The translations under genes were made by a program, and so were the position numbers. A stretch of DNA of 64,000 nt, from NCBI GenBank assembly GCA_033964015.1, contig CM066919.1, positions 6,821,831 to 6,885,830 on the forward strand. The letters run 5' to 3'. Positions 42,402-53,677 of the stretch are shown piece by piece; position 1 is the first letter of the stretch, and every line of letters begins with the position of its first letter. The notes under the pieces were generated by a model. The model was not told the origin of the DNA, ran no database searches, and saw only the letters and a list, made by a program, of their open reading frames with translations. The stretch is from Scolanthus callimorphus. Its lineage: Eukaryota; Cnidaria; Anthozoa; Actiniaria; Edwardsiidae.

Positions 42402-45018
42402 TCACCGTTCTTTTTTCAAGGCTGTTTCTAGCCTCATGATAAGGAAATCTTTGTTTCCATATGCTTTAAGTCCTCTTGCTGTCAGTTCTTTCTTAAGTTC
42501 TTTAAGGGTTAGCTCTTGGGGGTTTATCTTGTTGCTAGCTGTACTAGTCTTTCTTGCTTGAACACCATGAGCTTGTGGTTCATGTGTGAATTGTAGTGGG
42601 CTTGAAGGGTGGATGCATCAGGAAACCTTTCTTGACATGTTCTGCATACCATAGTTTCAAAACTTCTAGGACAGCATCTGTCAGTTGTTGGTTTTTAGCA
42701 CTAAGGAGAGCTTCACTGCACTGCTCACAGATTAGACAAAATCCATCAGGATCCCGTTCTCTTCCACACTCACAGTACTCAGGCTTATCAACACATGGAG
42801 GTGTGCGAGACTGAAAATGTGAAGTGTAGTTGAAGGCATCGGCTGGTGCTCTGGTAAATAAAATGCTCTGACATAGTTTGCTCTCATTATCTGCCACCAC
42901 TTCCCTAGCTCTCCAGTTGAACGAGAACGGTTTGTGAGATCCAGATCACGTTTTATTCCTGAATGTTTAGACTCTTTTGCTTGCAAGGAAATTATCCCAT
43001 ATCCCACTTTATACTTTGAGTAAACTAACGATGCATGGTAGGGTATTGCATTCCCTACAGTCCAAACAGTAACATTAACAAAAGGTTCAAAAAATAGCAC
43101 AAGAAGGTTCAAGTACATCTTACAGGCTTCAGCAAGATTATTTATCTCTGTTATATTTGTGTCTACTTTGTTAAAGAGTGTACATGCATCTCTTAAATAC
43201 TGACAAGCTTTCCCTAGAGCCAACCTCTGTATTTTCTGAGCACTAGTTTCCTGTGGGACCTCTAGAGCATCAATAAGTCTATAGGAGTACCTGGCTAGAG
43301 CAATAGCTTGTTCACCTATTAGTCTTATACTAAGATTGTTGCCTCTTTTGTCACTATCTGTATAATGTTCTCTAATCCTACTGGCAATGAAACTCAGACC
43401 ACAGCCTAGCTGTTGGTGAACGTCTACATTAGGTGCAATATTCTCTGTTACACGAGCTGAAAACTCTTCAGCTTTTGTTTTGGAAAGGTCATGTTGCCAT
43501 ACCCTTTCTCCAGTACCTTCAGCATGTGGTAAATTGTGTTTGACTTTTGTTTGTTCCTTTTCTGATGTAGTTGCTGTTGCCACTGGGGCACTTAGGACTC
43601 GAAGAAAATGATCCACAACATTTCTATTTAAGGCCTCTTTGTAGATTATATTAAGGATATTTTGCCATGCATTGATTTCACAGTGCACTGGTTCTGGTCT
43701 CTGCCTGTCTGAGAACTCTCTAATTCGGGGAGGTCCAACCTGCCTTAGTCCGTTTTCTCTCATGTACTCTAACTCCCTGCTATGTTTTTGTTGCTTAGTT
43801 AGACTACTTTTCAGAGTTTTCCTAAAGTTATCTAGTTTTGCTAGATCTCTGTTTCTTTTCTCTTTTGATGGTGGTACCCAAGTATCTGTTGGCAGAGTTC
43901 CAATAGTACCCCCCATCACACACATGTTACCCTTATGAACATTAGCATATGGTGATGGGTAGGTAGCTGCTTGATTGAGTTCATTATTGGCCCAGCTCTG
44001 CCAGGACTGATCAGCACTTGGTTGGAATTCAACTGTACATTCTCTACCACAAACATTCAGGATATTTCCCTCTAGGAGAAGCATTTCATCAGAATGCTGT
44101 AGCCAAAGCTCTTCCATGACTGGATCTTTCTCATTTATACTTAGGCAGTGTAATAAATATTGGTATTCCCTGCTTCGTACCCTGTCTCCAAAATTCCAGC
44201 TAGTTAGTGAGCCTATAGACATAGAAAGTTCACTTGTTTCAGGTGCCCCATCATCGGAAAACTGAAATATAAAATGATTTTCATTATCATTAAACCACAT
44301 TAGCTTTCTAGTCAAATGGGGCAGGCGTAAATGCAAATCTAAAATCATAAATACTAGCCCTGTGACAGTACGTGATACACCAGAAGCTCCAGGGATTTGA
44401 CATACGAAACCTATATCTAAACTTTTAATAAATCTATCTACCCTTCCATCACTAACTATTTTAGGCAATGCTATTTCTATATTGTTGTGTTTAATACATC
44501 TAGGTAGCCATGTTTCTTGTGTGGGGTCAATGCTGAACTTTGGGTTTTACACACAAGGTTGAACTTTCGTCGAGACAGGTGGTTGTTAAATTTCATAGCG
44601 ACTGCTTGCTTAAGTGCATCTTCTGACTTGTTAAAAGCATCAGCCGCTTTACCGAAAATGCCCTGTAAGAATTTTCCCCTCTTGTACCCACTAATAAATT
44701 TATCCATCAATTCTTTCGAGGCATTTGATGCCAGGAAATCCCATGCACCATACAGTGAGCCTTCATCCCCCCCATGGATAAACTGTAAAATATTAGTTGT
44801 TTCCTTTTTACGATTAAATCTAGTGGTATTGGTACGTGAAGAAATCATTTGTTGTGTTGTAGGGTTATTCTGCCTCCTGGTGCGAGCGTAGGTTTTTTGA
44901 TCCAGTAATACTTTAAGTTTCTCATATTGTTTGGTTATTTCATCTAGAGCCTTTTTCTTCTCCTGCATTTCTTGTTCAAGTTTTTCTTTTTCAATTCTTG
45001 AGTCTTCAATACTTTGAT
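42402..45018 (-). pseudogene. Gene 2: transposase-like gene, main exon, with C2H2 and SAP motifs
   Basis: The exon begins at an AG acceptor (45,019-45,020) in phase with exon 2. It opens with a Glu/Lys coiled coil, then a core: FQFSDDGAPETSELSMSIGS, NFGDRVRSREYQYLLHCLS, TVEFQPSADQSWQSWANNE and EPVHCEINAWQNILNIIYKE. The ordered acidic residues in DDGAP, SADQSW and HCEIN suggest a DDE/D RNase-H-like transposase; this is inference. The C-terminus has a Cys cluster (YCECGRERDPDGFCLICEQC), a C2H2 finger (CRTCQERFPDASTLQAHYNS then H), and a SAP DNA-binding helix pair (TLKELKKELTARGLKAYGNK) before the stop at 42,402. Frameshifts near 44,550, 42,830, 42,650 and 42,560 show this copy is dead. Unnamed proteins of this kind are multicopy in corals (from memory). 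Confidence 0.6.
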
Positions 45019-45296
45019 CTGTTTAGAGACAATGATAAAATTTTATTTTTTTTAATTTAACAGTAAACAAAATTTCTGTCATTACTTAAGAATTAAGTTA
45101 AAGTAAGATATTTTTGGAATGGAGTTTTTCTACTATTGAAAAAAAAGAGATGAGAGAGACCAAACAACGGCAGTAATTGGAACTTACTTACTAAGCAGAA
45201 AAGGAACAAAAATAAAACAAATAATATAAGAAATAATTACCAATTTTAAGAGTTTGTTATTAAGCTAAGTCTTAATTAAAGAAGCTTATATCTTAC

Positions 45297-45592
45297 CTAA
45301 TTCATCCTTTTTATTTTGCGTTATAGATACTTCTTCCTTGCTTTGTCTTTCTCGTTCCACCAGCTCTGCTTCTTTCTCATTTAGACGGGCAATTTTTTCG
45401 GCGACCTCAGTTTCTTTGTGATCGCACTTCTCCCTATACTCTCGCTTCAAGTCATTAACTATTTGTTTTCGAGAGTGTTCCCAAAAGCGGTTTGAAGATT
45501 GTCTGCCTTTTGTATCGCATCTCCCACCGTGTCCTCTTTTTCTACTACATTTCCGTGACTTTGCACAGTACTGAGGAACATTAGAAACATCT
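45297..45592 (-). CDS. Gene 2, exon 2: Cys-rich head and coiled coil
   Basis: The exon lies between TTTTAG and GAATTAG|GTAAGA. It encodes CAKSRKCSRKRGHGGRCDTK, a likely metal-binding Cys/His/Arg cluster, then a long Glu/Lys-rich coiled coil (KREYREKCDHKETEVAEKIA, EKEAELVERERQSKEE). The donor phase (1) matches the main exon (G|AT). Confidence 0.55.
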
Positions 45593-45726
45593 CTAAAAGA
45601 CAAAAAATCGGCATAAAATTACCTAAATGTCAGCGAAGGACATAAAGTGACTCTCAGTCTAAACCAAGATGGCGTCCTGGGTAGAGTCGACATCGGAATC
45701 GGGGGAAAAAAATGCTCGAAACTTAC

Positions 45727-45915
45727 CCAATTTCCTCGCTCTGCCCCGACATCGAAGCCATGCTTCGTAAGCTTGAATCTGTGTTCTGAAATGCTGTTGT
45801 TTAGGGGGTGGTAGAGAAGTTCGCCCCATATTTTCCCTTGTAGGGGTAGGAAAAATCCATATTTCGGGTCATATCGTGGAGAAATGACTAAACAAACCAT
45901 GGTTTCTGAACTCAT
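45727..45915 (-). CDS. Gene 2, candidate first exon
   Basis: From ATG at 45,915 the frame reads MSSETMVCLVISPRYDPKYG and continues for 63 codons to TTGG|GTAAGT, a consensus donor. Its phase (0) does not match exon 2 (which needs two upstream bases), so an indel, another donor or a missing exon must be assumed. Confidence 0.35.
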
Positions 45916-46560
45916 TTTACAGAATAGCCTTTCCTGATTCTAATAATACCATAATCCATTGATTTAATACAGTACAGAATGAGCATTTCCTCGATTTATG
46001 TACTTTTTAATGAGAAAACCGACCTAGCTTACAGTATGATGTCGATGTCTAGATGCTCTCCTGTCCTAGCCCTAGTGTGTAGTGTGCAAGCTAAAGACTT
46101 GCTCTATGCTTAACAGCAGTGGGAGGCTAGGGGGATTTATTGTTACTATGGGAGGAGAAGTACAATTCAGAGACGCGTATTGCGTGTATTCCAAAGCTAA
46201 GTCAGCTGTTGATTGCGGGAGAGCGTCATCACGTGACCAGGGGTCATGAGCTGGAGCATTCCACTTAGTAACTCACCACCGTGCATGATTTTTGCTATGA
46301 ATTCCGCTTCAGTTATAAAAGCGTGTTTATAATTTCGACATTTTTACAGCTCCAGTTACTGAAACCGATCGAGAACTGGCATATCACGTTTCAAGTCACG
46401 CATACGTGTGGGCGGTGGGCGCCGTTGTTTGTCGGTGCAATAATTTTTTTTATTCTCCGCGATGGTTGAATGATATTTAATTAAGGCATATTTCATATAT
46501 TAAATTATTTCGTTCATCAAATACGGTTAAATATCTGGAAAATATCCCCTTTATCCCGCA
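45916..46560. other. Transposon interior without a recognised gene
   Basis: It may contain the promoter of gene 2 (minus strand). I recognise no motif with confidence. Confidence 0.4.
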
Positions 46561-46570
46561 GTGGCAAGAA

Positions 46571-47050
46571 ACATATTTCACACTCATTTCACATGATCAC
46601 TCGCCATTTCACATCATCAGTTCACATGCTTGATTTCGAATGTTTTTGTGTTTCACACTAACTTCACATCATTTTTGACATGGTTAGATCCTACCAAAAT
46701 TTTTTTTTTTTTGCGGGACACAGTACCTAAAAATATCGGAAAACATTTTATTAACCATAAATGTTTGGGGGCAGCCCCCCCCCCCCCCCCCAATTCTGCT
46801 GCCCATGAACAAGGGACAGATTTCACATGGTATTTCACATATGATGAGCTTTTATTGCCAAGCATATTTCACACCAATTTCACATGGTTTGATGATGTGA
46901 AAAGGAGAACCCCAATTTCACATCAATTTCACATCAATTTCACACGTGTTCACATCATCGTTTCACTTGGTAATGATGTGAAATGTAATGTGAAATAGCT
47001 AATTTTTCACATCAGTATTTCACATACATTTCACATGCATTTCACATGTT
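46571..47050. repeat. Right subterminal ATTTCACAT repeat array
   Basis: This is the inverted counterpart of 38,761-38,945. It has two blocks (46,571-46,690 and 46,800-47,050) separated by a 17-C tract (46,775-46,791) and unrelated sequence, consistent with an insertion or expansion within the right end. Confidence 0.75.
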
Positions 47051-47064
47051 TCCCTCCAGTAGTG

Positions 47065-48580
47065 CTAGCAGTTGGCTGCAATCCAATTAATTGCAGAATA
47101 ACCATGCAGCATGAAATCATGTTGTGTTGTGAAATAACTGACAAGTAAAAGAATCAGTTCAAAAGTGATGAAATGAATAAAAGATATTGTGGAGTTGAAA
47201 TAAAGTGTTTTAATATCACTTTCAAACTGACCATTGGATAATATATGCTTAGTGTCCCACTCTGAATGATGGGTGGTACCAGCTATAATGAATGTGCACA
47301 CTGCATGTCGGTAGTTGTTACATTATATGGTAGATGTGTTACATCCCATAGGCATTTTTAAGAAAAAAGTGTGTGCATGTTTATAGCTGGAATCATCCAT
47401 TTAAGCCGTTGGTTTCATTTTTCACCCCTCTTCCTTTTATTTTATTTTATGAAAAGCAGGGACAATACATGATGAAATGTCTGGTAGTAACCATACTCAT
47501 CAGTAACAGAAATTACAAAAGAAAAGCCTTGTTCGACCATGGCCTCCTTTTGTTACTCGCTCCTTGTGGGGCTTAATTGGTCTTGAGGTATTTCACGTAT
47601 TAGCAAAGCCACGTACAGTATTGTGTGGATTTCTTGTGCTGCTTGCATACAGTACAGGTATGCCACTAACAGTTCACTATAACTTCTTTTTTAGGCTGCT
47701 CTACTAGTATTTGAACAAAGAAACAATAACAGCATACCATTGGTTACAAGCACACTGTATACTTTTATAGTTGTCTGTTAAAGCTACACAGTCTTGCAAA
47801 GCCCCAGGATGGATCCCAAATTTTGTTGTCAAGGATGATCATCCTTATCGCTTAGGAGTCAAAATCATGGGTTTTGGTCTCTTTTAGGGGTAATCTTGAT
47901 CTGCATAAATTTAAGGGAGATTAGTATCTTTTAGGGCTCTAACATAGAGAGATGTACTTGATGACAAGATGATCAAATTAGACAACATTAAATGCAGCAT
48001 TTTATCCAAAGACAGACATTTGAGGATGGGTATCTTTTAGGGTACCGTGAATATAATATTATTATCTATGCCATGCCCTTTTTGGTTACTTTTTAGGGGT
48101 GAAACTGAAAATTCTCGACGATCATCTCAAGCAAAAAGTATCGGAGTACCCCCCTTTCCCCAGGAGCAAAGCCTACTCTGATTGATTGAGGGCACATGAG
48201 AACAATATATTATAAGTTTCAAATACCTGAAAACCTACATACAGTAGGTTCTAATGCACAGTACAGGAGAGCTGCAGGGCCACATCTTCCTCTGTCAGCT
48301 TAATACTTTTTTATATCAGTTCTACTTGTTTAAGTGCAGATGCAATACTATTCTCTCCTAAAAACTGCAAACAAATATAGCCCTGAAACTATTTCAGGTA
48401 ACTCATTTTGTACCCTCCTCACATTGGCAATAATACTGTCAAAGCTAAGCATAACTGAAGACAATATGAATGCAACAAAATCCAACATTACTTCCTGTAG
48501 AATGTTAGCTAATCATGTCTTGAGTGGATAATAACTGACAAGAGTTTTACAGTAACTGTCATTGGACAATCACACAAATC
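47065..48580. other. 1.5-kb stretch without a recognised gene
   Basis: Short repeated phrases (ATCTTTTAGGG at about 47,930 and 48,030) occur, but there is no gene or mobile-element end I can support. Confidence 0.45.
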
Positions 48581-48775
48581 CCCTGTTGAGGACCTGGAAT
48601 TCCAGGTTGGTGGTCAAATTGGAGCTTGAGTTTCCAGGGTGGGTACCCTAAAAAATACAAAATTACATGTGGTTTAGCACAAATTCCGATGTGATGGTCC
48701 ACAGGAATTCTAAGTTGATTGGTTCCAACGAAAAATTTCCAGAGTGGGAAGCTGCAGCTGGGGTCCTCAACAGGG
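48581..48775. mobile_element. MITE family 3, 14-bp perfect inverted ends
   Basis: CCCTGTTGAGGACC at 48,581-48,594 is exactly complementary to GGTCCTCAACAGGG at 48,762-48,775. The interior repeats TTTCCAGGGTGGG-like words. I see no target duplication. Confidence 0.7.
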
Positions 48776-48904
48776 CATTGCACATTTACGTGACTGCCTA
48801 TTGACTTGCACTTGTGATCAAATGGGCCATGAGATGTATACAGTGTACAACTTTCATTGACTTGCATATTATACCTTACATCAAAGCTGGATGAAAGCTA
48901 CAGC

Positions 48905-49065
48905 CAAAACCTTAATGAGCCTGGCAAACCTCGCCATCATTTAATTAGTGAAAAAATTGTTAGTCAGTATTATCAGGTATAATTCCAAGAAGCATATAGC
49001 TTCTCATTTAAGAGTGTTAGCATGTGGTGTCAGGAAGATAATCAAGAATCTGGAAATTCCAGACG
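48905..49065 (+). pseudogene. Tc1/mariner-like helix-turn-helix fragment
   Basis: In shifting frames it reads NEPGKPRHHLISEKIVSQYY then KKHIA.HLRVLACGVRKII, matching the HTH start of the transposase at 50,473-50,742. It is frameshifted and has no catalytic domain. Confidence 0.6.
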
Positions 49066-49104
49066 GGTGAGGGGATTTTTTTAAAATTCCCTCAGTGGTG
49101 GGCA

Positions 49105-49258
49105 GGTGTGGATCCAGACCTTACTTACACCTTTACAGAAACAGGTCAAATTTTTGGTTTGTTTTTGAAATTATTATTATTTTCTTTTTTACTTAAGAAA
49201 ATGCTCTTGTATTTGCAAAATTTCACGCAAAAAAGCTGAACGTAAATACGTCAGATGT
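49105..49258. mobile_element. MITE family 2, copy 2 (reverse orientation)
   Basis: It is similar to the reverse complement of 35,050-35,239: GTGTGGATCCAGACC, TTACACCT.TTTACAGAA.CAG, TCAAATTTTTGGT, CTCTTGTATTTGC and AAAAAAGC. The right end is decayed. Confidence 0.7.
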
Positions 49259-49690
49259 TTTCATGGAATGACACATATTTGCCAAAGTGTGGAGAGACAT
49301 TGGCTGATTGCATTTTTGCTGTAAACCATACAGGGGAGGTTGAGGAAAGTTTTCCAAGGTGGTTGTATTGGACTCTGGAAATTCCAAAGGATGGGGTGTG
49401 TCTGGAACCTGGAAATGTCAAGGGTGAGAGGTAAAAAAGGAGACTTTCAAGGGACATTTTAACCAAAAATAGATTTTCCAGGGGTATTTTGCCAGAAAAA
49501 ATGGAAATTCCAAGGGAGGCGGTCCTTTATGAGGTTGGAAATTCCAAGGAAGGGGTCTTTTTAAGGGAGGTCCCCCCTGGTGCAGTTTAAAAATGCAATC
49601 AGCCATTTAGTGACTAATCTCCATAAATACTCACTCTACCATACAAGCTTGTGGGATGGCCACAGGTAATGTTTACAGAATATAACCACA
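49259..49690. other. Stretch without a recognised gene; GGAAATTCCA-rich
   Basis: The phrase GGAAATTCCA or close variants occurs at least five times (49,378-49,560) with C-rich tracts, resembling MITE family 1 interiors. No ends can be defined. Confidence 0.4.
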
Positions 49691-49694
49691 ATGC

Positions 49695-50760
49695 CTAAAA
49701 TAGTTCACAGAATTAGTTGGTGTGATGTTGTCAAGAGCACCATTATAGCCATTTCTGTGTTTTCCTGTGAGTAGTTCTCATTGTGTCTAAGGCCCACTTT
49801 CATTTGGTGAAAACAGTATTCACAGGTGTTCAGATGTGGCGAATATGGTGGTTGAAACAGTAATTCGACTTCCCTGGTAGCAAGGATTTCTTTGACTGCT
49901 TGTTCAGTGCTTCTCCCATGGTGAAAGCCACAGTTATCCATTATTACCGTATCCCCCTCAACAAAAACTGGGAGACCATTTTCCCTTTCACAATCAATGG
50001 CATATTCAAAAAATGACAAGTTCCTCGCCATTGGAGGCACCAAGTATGATATTGTAGTAATCCACCCCAAAGACACTATGCAAAAGATTGACCGTGTATG
50101 TAGCATTAGACGCATATCTTTGTACCTCGATAGCTCTGGTTCCTTTGTAGCTACTTCCATACTGCCGATTCGAAGTTGTTTTTATGACAGAAGCTTCGTA
50201 GAAAAAATGAAGTGTTGATGGGTGCAGTCGTTGGATTCTTTCTAGGTACTCGTCCACTTTCCAAATGTTTTGTTCCTGTTCCAGTGGTATCTGAGAAATC
50301 TTTTTGTGTGTCATGCCTAACTTTCCGTGCAAGGCTCGATTTATTGACCTACAAGAAGGCAATACATCCCTATCGCAAATCCCTTGAAGAAGCAGCTTCT
50401 GTCGCAATTCACTAGCATAAATGGATGGCTTTTGGAGCTTCCATATTTCGATGCAATGTAAAATGTTATCCGTTATTTTGTTTGAATCACTCCACCATTT
50501 GAAAAAGGTTCAACGGATCCATACTGTTCAAACTGATTGATTATCTTCCTCACACCACGCGCCGACACCCTTAAATCACGGGCTATATGCTTTTTGGAAT
50601 GTCCCTCATAATACTGTTCAACAATGTCCTCTCTAAATGAACGAGCGAGAGGTTTACCAGGCTCGTAAAGTCTACCCTGCTGGTTTCTTGGCGCCATATT
50701 GGAAACGACTCGCAAAACCAATGGCTCCCTGTGGATTTTCAAAAGTCGTCATTATGACGC
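49695..50760 (-). pseudogene. Tc1/mariner-type transposase, broken
   Basis: This is a DDE transposase that would cut and join element ends at TA sites. The N-terminal HTH (50,742-50,473) includes GRLYEPGKPLARSFREDIVE and QYYEGHSKKHIARDLRVSAR. A frame change precedes TLHFFYEASVIKTTSNRQYG (50,407-50,006), where the first catalytic Asp is expected in FFDE but FFYE is present. The rest (50,160-49,705) has GDTVIMDNCGFHHG (second Asp) and LFQPPYSPHLNTCEYCFHQM (third acidic residue), typical of IS630/Tc1. The frames are split at about 50,440 and 50,010. No inverted ends were found, unlike the relative at 37,213. Confidence 0.75.
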
Positions 50761-50902
50761 AAGTTTAATAAACTTTATGTGTTAATGTCACAAAGTATTA
50801 CATTTACATTATCCTGATGTTAACTAGTTGGCTTTTAGAGTATTATCTACCAAGTTTTTGGAAGTCAATTAAAATTACTTAAAATTGATAAAGCATTGAG
50901 AA

Positions 50903-50921
50903 TGACGTCATTGTGACGTCA
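50903..50921. promoter_or_regulatory. Tandem CRE motifs
   Basis: TGACGTCA occurs twice, at 50,903-50,910 and 50,914-50,921, three bases apart, with a CACGTG E-box at 50,934. The consensus is established; function here is inference. Confidence 0.4.
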
Positions 50922-51043
50922 CATTTTGCTCCCACGTGACAAAAATAGGTGTGGTGATTTGTCTAAGGCTCATGGTCATTGTGTGAACGTTTGATGATCA
51001 TAGCCCCAGTGGTTCCAGAGATATAGAGGAGGGGCCGAATTAG

Positions 51044-51069
51044 CCCCCCCCCCCCCCCCCCCCCCCCCC
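51044..51069. repeat. Poly-C tract, 26 bases
   Basis: This is an uninterrupted run of C. Similar runs are at 21,698-21,717 and 46,775-46,791. The complementary G-run could form a G-quadruplex; lengths may be assembly-uncertain. Confidence 0.8.
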
Positions 51070-51183
51070 AGTCACAGATGGTCAAAAAAAGCCCAGTCTG
51101 AATAGGGTTAATTGCAGAATTGCGAAGTCTTGTGAAGAGCAGAATGTAAACTAGAGTCAACCAGAGAACGACTAGCCAGGCTC

Positions 51184-51257
51184 GAGTTCTAAAACCAACT
51201 GACTATGCTAATCAGTTGATATCTTATATACGCACTGCTGGGGGCCCAGTGAGAATA
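51184..51257. repeat. Second copy of the 30.2-kb dispersed repeat
   Basis: AAAACCAACTGACTATGCTA and GATATCTTATATACGCACTG then GGGCCCAGTGAGAAT match 30,202-30,272 with a few differences. Confidence 0.8.
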
Positions 51258-51324
51258 GTTCAGCCTCTTTAAGCAGTGCGCAATTGTTACTATAGTAATA
51301 CCATGATCGACTCGGTTTCTTTTG

Positions 51325-51508
51325 TTCTCCTAGGGACATTTACTAACTAAATTCCCTCATTATAAATGCAATGGAAATTTAGTAGACAAAAGCATCTTTT
51401 GTCTTTACTAAATTTCCCACTCGTGACGTCACCAGAGGGAAATTGTCTATTACATTTCCCTCATTACTATGCAAGGGAGATTTAGTAGACAAAAGATTCC
51501 TAGGAGAC
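51325..51508. mobile_element. Foldback MITE
   Basis: The outer ends TTCTCCTAGG and CCTAGGAGAC are inverted. Inner blocks AAATTTAGTAGACAAAAG and CTTTTGTCTTTACTAAATTT form a further near-perfect hairpin (51,370-51,411). Confidence 0.7.
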
Positions 51509-52115
51509 GAGAGCCAAAAGCTCTCGTCTCCAACTTATCTCCAACTTGTTGAGATAATATATTTGAAGACAAAACCCTTGTCTCTAGGCGTTGTCGAACC
51601 AAGCGCTGTTGTTACACTGTGCGTATTGGACACGCCGAAGTGGAAAATAATCAAATCTCGCTAGCTCTAGTCAACGTGAGCTCCACTTACATCCATGTGG
51701 ATGGCTCCTTTCGAAACGCGCATGCTCGGTGTTTAACGTTTAATTTTTTGACCTGCAATTCTTAAAACGTTTTTCTGTCCTTCTCTCATGCTCTGCAATT
51801 GGTGGTATTGTTTGGGGCTGTCTTCTCGCTCACTCCTGTTCACTTATAGAGCTGGTAATTACAGCAGAATGTCCGACCAAAATCGCCAAGTGTCCGAACA
51901 ACTTTCAGTTATAATAACATAGTTTATTCAAGCCTTTTGCAGCATTTACAATAATTATAATTGACTGAATTATAGGTAGATTACATTATAATATAATAGT
52001 ATGCGCCAATAAATTACATAATAAATAATTATTTCAAGTTATGTTCGGCCAATTTCCAAGCAGAGACAACCAAGAAAAAATAATAATAACGTTAGAAAAT
52101 ATATTTCAAGCGATG
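51509..52115. other. Stretch without a recognised gene
   Basis: This is the left flank of BEL/Pao element 2. Nothing recognised. Confidence 0.45.
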
Positions 52116-52450
52116 TGTTGCTTGTGTGTATACACAGAATTCTAAATTCGTAAACTCAATAAACCGTTTATTTTCCACCCAAATTCTCTTCAAGTCTCAC
52201 AGTTCAAAGCACTTCTGAGCTTTCTTTACACATTCGATTGGATCTGATCTTAACTGTACGGATCTACGGTTCTACGTGGTTTTACGATTTAAACTATAAA
52301 CAAAATACAAGTATTAGGACTTTAACAATGCCCTGGACAAATATATTCTAAAGCTGTACTTACGACTCTGTGGGACGTTGTTTGCCCGTGTCGAATCTTG
52401 CAAGCCGGCCGCCATATCAAAACGCACAAACACAACGAACACGTGGGTGC
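52116..52450 (-). repeat. 3' LTR of BEL/Pao element 2
   Basis: Its first 205 bp align with 63,417-63,622 at high identity, including the AATAAACCGTTTATTTTCCA block and ACAAGTATTAGG. Beyond that the copies diverge, with only ACGCACAAACACAACGAAC-like similarity near 52,420. The inner edge is uncertain. Confidence 0.7.
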
Positions 52451-52608
52451 ACGGGCTATAGGAAAAGCTAAATCGGAGCTACATAGCGACTGACGAGTCT
52501 TTCTAAAGTTCAACTAAGCGACGATACATAATCATGCATAACATAATCATGCATAACATACAATAGTTCATAATACATAGTTCATAGTCTGAAATATAAA
52601 GTCAGTAT

Positions 52609-53669
52609 CTACTCAGCTTCCAGCAGATACAGCTTTGCGATCGCAATACAGTACCAGATCGCCGGTCCGAAAGTTCCGTCTGGGTTTCCGCCATCGTTGT
52701 CGATCTTGCAAGGTAGGCAAATACTGTGCGATCCAGCGCTTCCAGAACGTACTCGCCAAATACTGAACTTGCCTCCATCTTCTCTTTGTGTACTGATCAT
52801 CCTTAGTAAACAGCCCCGGTTGCATGTTTACATTCGCTCGAAACAAGGGCAAAGTCATTCGGGTCGTCACTGCTCGGTGTTAGCGGCCTGCTATTAAGAA
52901 TACTCTCCACTTCTGTCATAAGAGTTCTTAGCACTTCACCAGTGACGACTTGATTCTTCAACAGTGATTTCAGAACCTTTCGTATAGAACGTATAACCCG
53001 CTCCCACACCCCGCCCATATGAGACGCTGCAGCGGGTTAAACTTCCAACTAATACCTTTCTGGGTAAGAAAATTACCGATCTTCTGCTGATCCCAAGCCT
53101 CTAAAGCTTCGCGCAATTCACGTTCACCTCCTACGAAATTCGTGCCGTTGTCGTAACGAATGACACGTGGATGCCCTTTTCGATTAATGAACCTCCTCAA
53201 AGCATAAATAAACGTATCCGTTTCTAAAGACTCTGCCACTTCTATATGCACAGCTCTCGTAGCTAAGCATGTGAAGACGCGACCGTAATTCTTCACACTG
53301 CTTCGTCCTCTAACAACGTAATATGGCCCGAAAAAATCCGTTCCTACTCTAGTGAATGGTGGATCGTCAGGTGTCATCTCCCAGTAGATCTGCCATGTAC
53401 TGTTCTCCAACACGAGCGTTCTGCTTCCGACATTCAAAACACTTCCCTAACACACGTCGTACTTGAACGCGTCCCTTGAAAACCCAGTACCTTTGTCTCA
53501 GCATCGAGAGTACGTACTCTTGTCCGAGATGTCCGATCTCTTCATGACATTCACGAATAATCAAATCGGTCACATGATGTGCTGGCAGGATCACTTCGTG
53601 CTTGGATTTACAATCGATAGTTGCATTTTCGAGTCTTCCTCCAACTCTCATCAAACCACTTGCATCCAT
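52609..53669 (-). pseudogene. BEL/Pao element 2 integrase
   Basis: Integrase joins element cDNA to the genome. The zinc-binding H2C2 part is at 53,669-53,367 ([20 protein letters not shown], then CFECRKQN). The core has [15 protein letters not shown] (first Asp) and [20 protein letters not shown] (second Asp). After a one-base frameshift near 53,030 comes [18 protein letters not shown] with the third acidic residue. The C-terminal tail includes [20 protein letters not shown] and [10 protein letters not shown]. There are at least three frame changes. Confidence 0.8.
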
Positions 53670-53677
53670 GACTGGGC

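Larger units (their letters stand above)
38748..47064 (-). mobile_element. 8.3-kb DNA transposon with CACTA-type ends
   Basis: The ends are inverted: CACTACTGGAGGTAACCATG at 38,748 and CCCTCCAGTAGTG at 47,052-47,064. Both subterminal regions are packed with ATGTGAAAT-type repeats. In addition, 38,761-38,880 is a near-identical inverted copy of 46,571-46,690, so the right end has been expanded by about 370 bp of further repeats. Short CACTA termini plus subterminal repeats are typical of EnSpm/CACTA; KDZ (Kyakuja-Dileera-Zisupton) elements are an alternative. I see no matching target duplication (flanks CGC and CTA). Inside are a broken transposase-like gene (minus) and the decayed copy B of gene A (plus). 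Confidence 0.65.

Noticed and set aside
43672..43938. Plus-strand ORF of 88 aa
   Set aside because: Antisense shadow of the gene 2 transposase-like frame.
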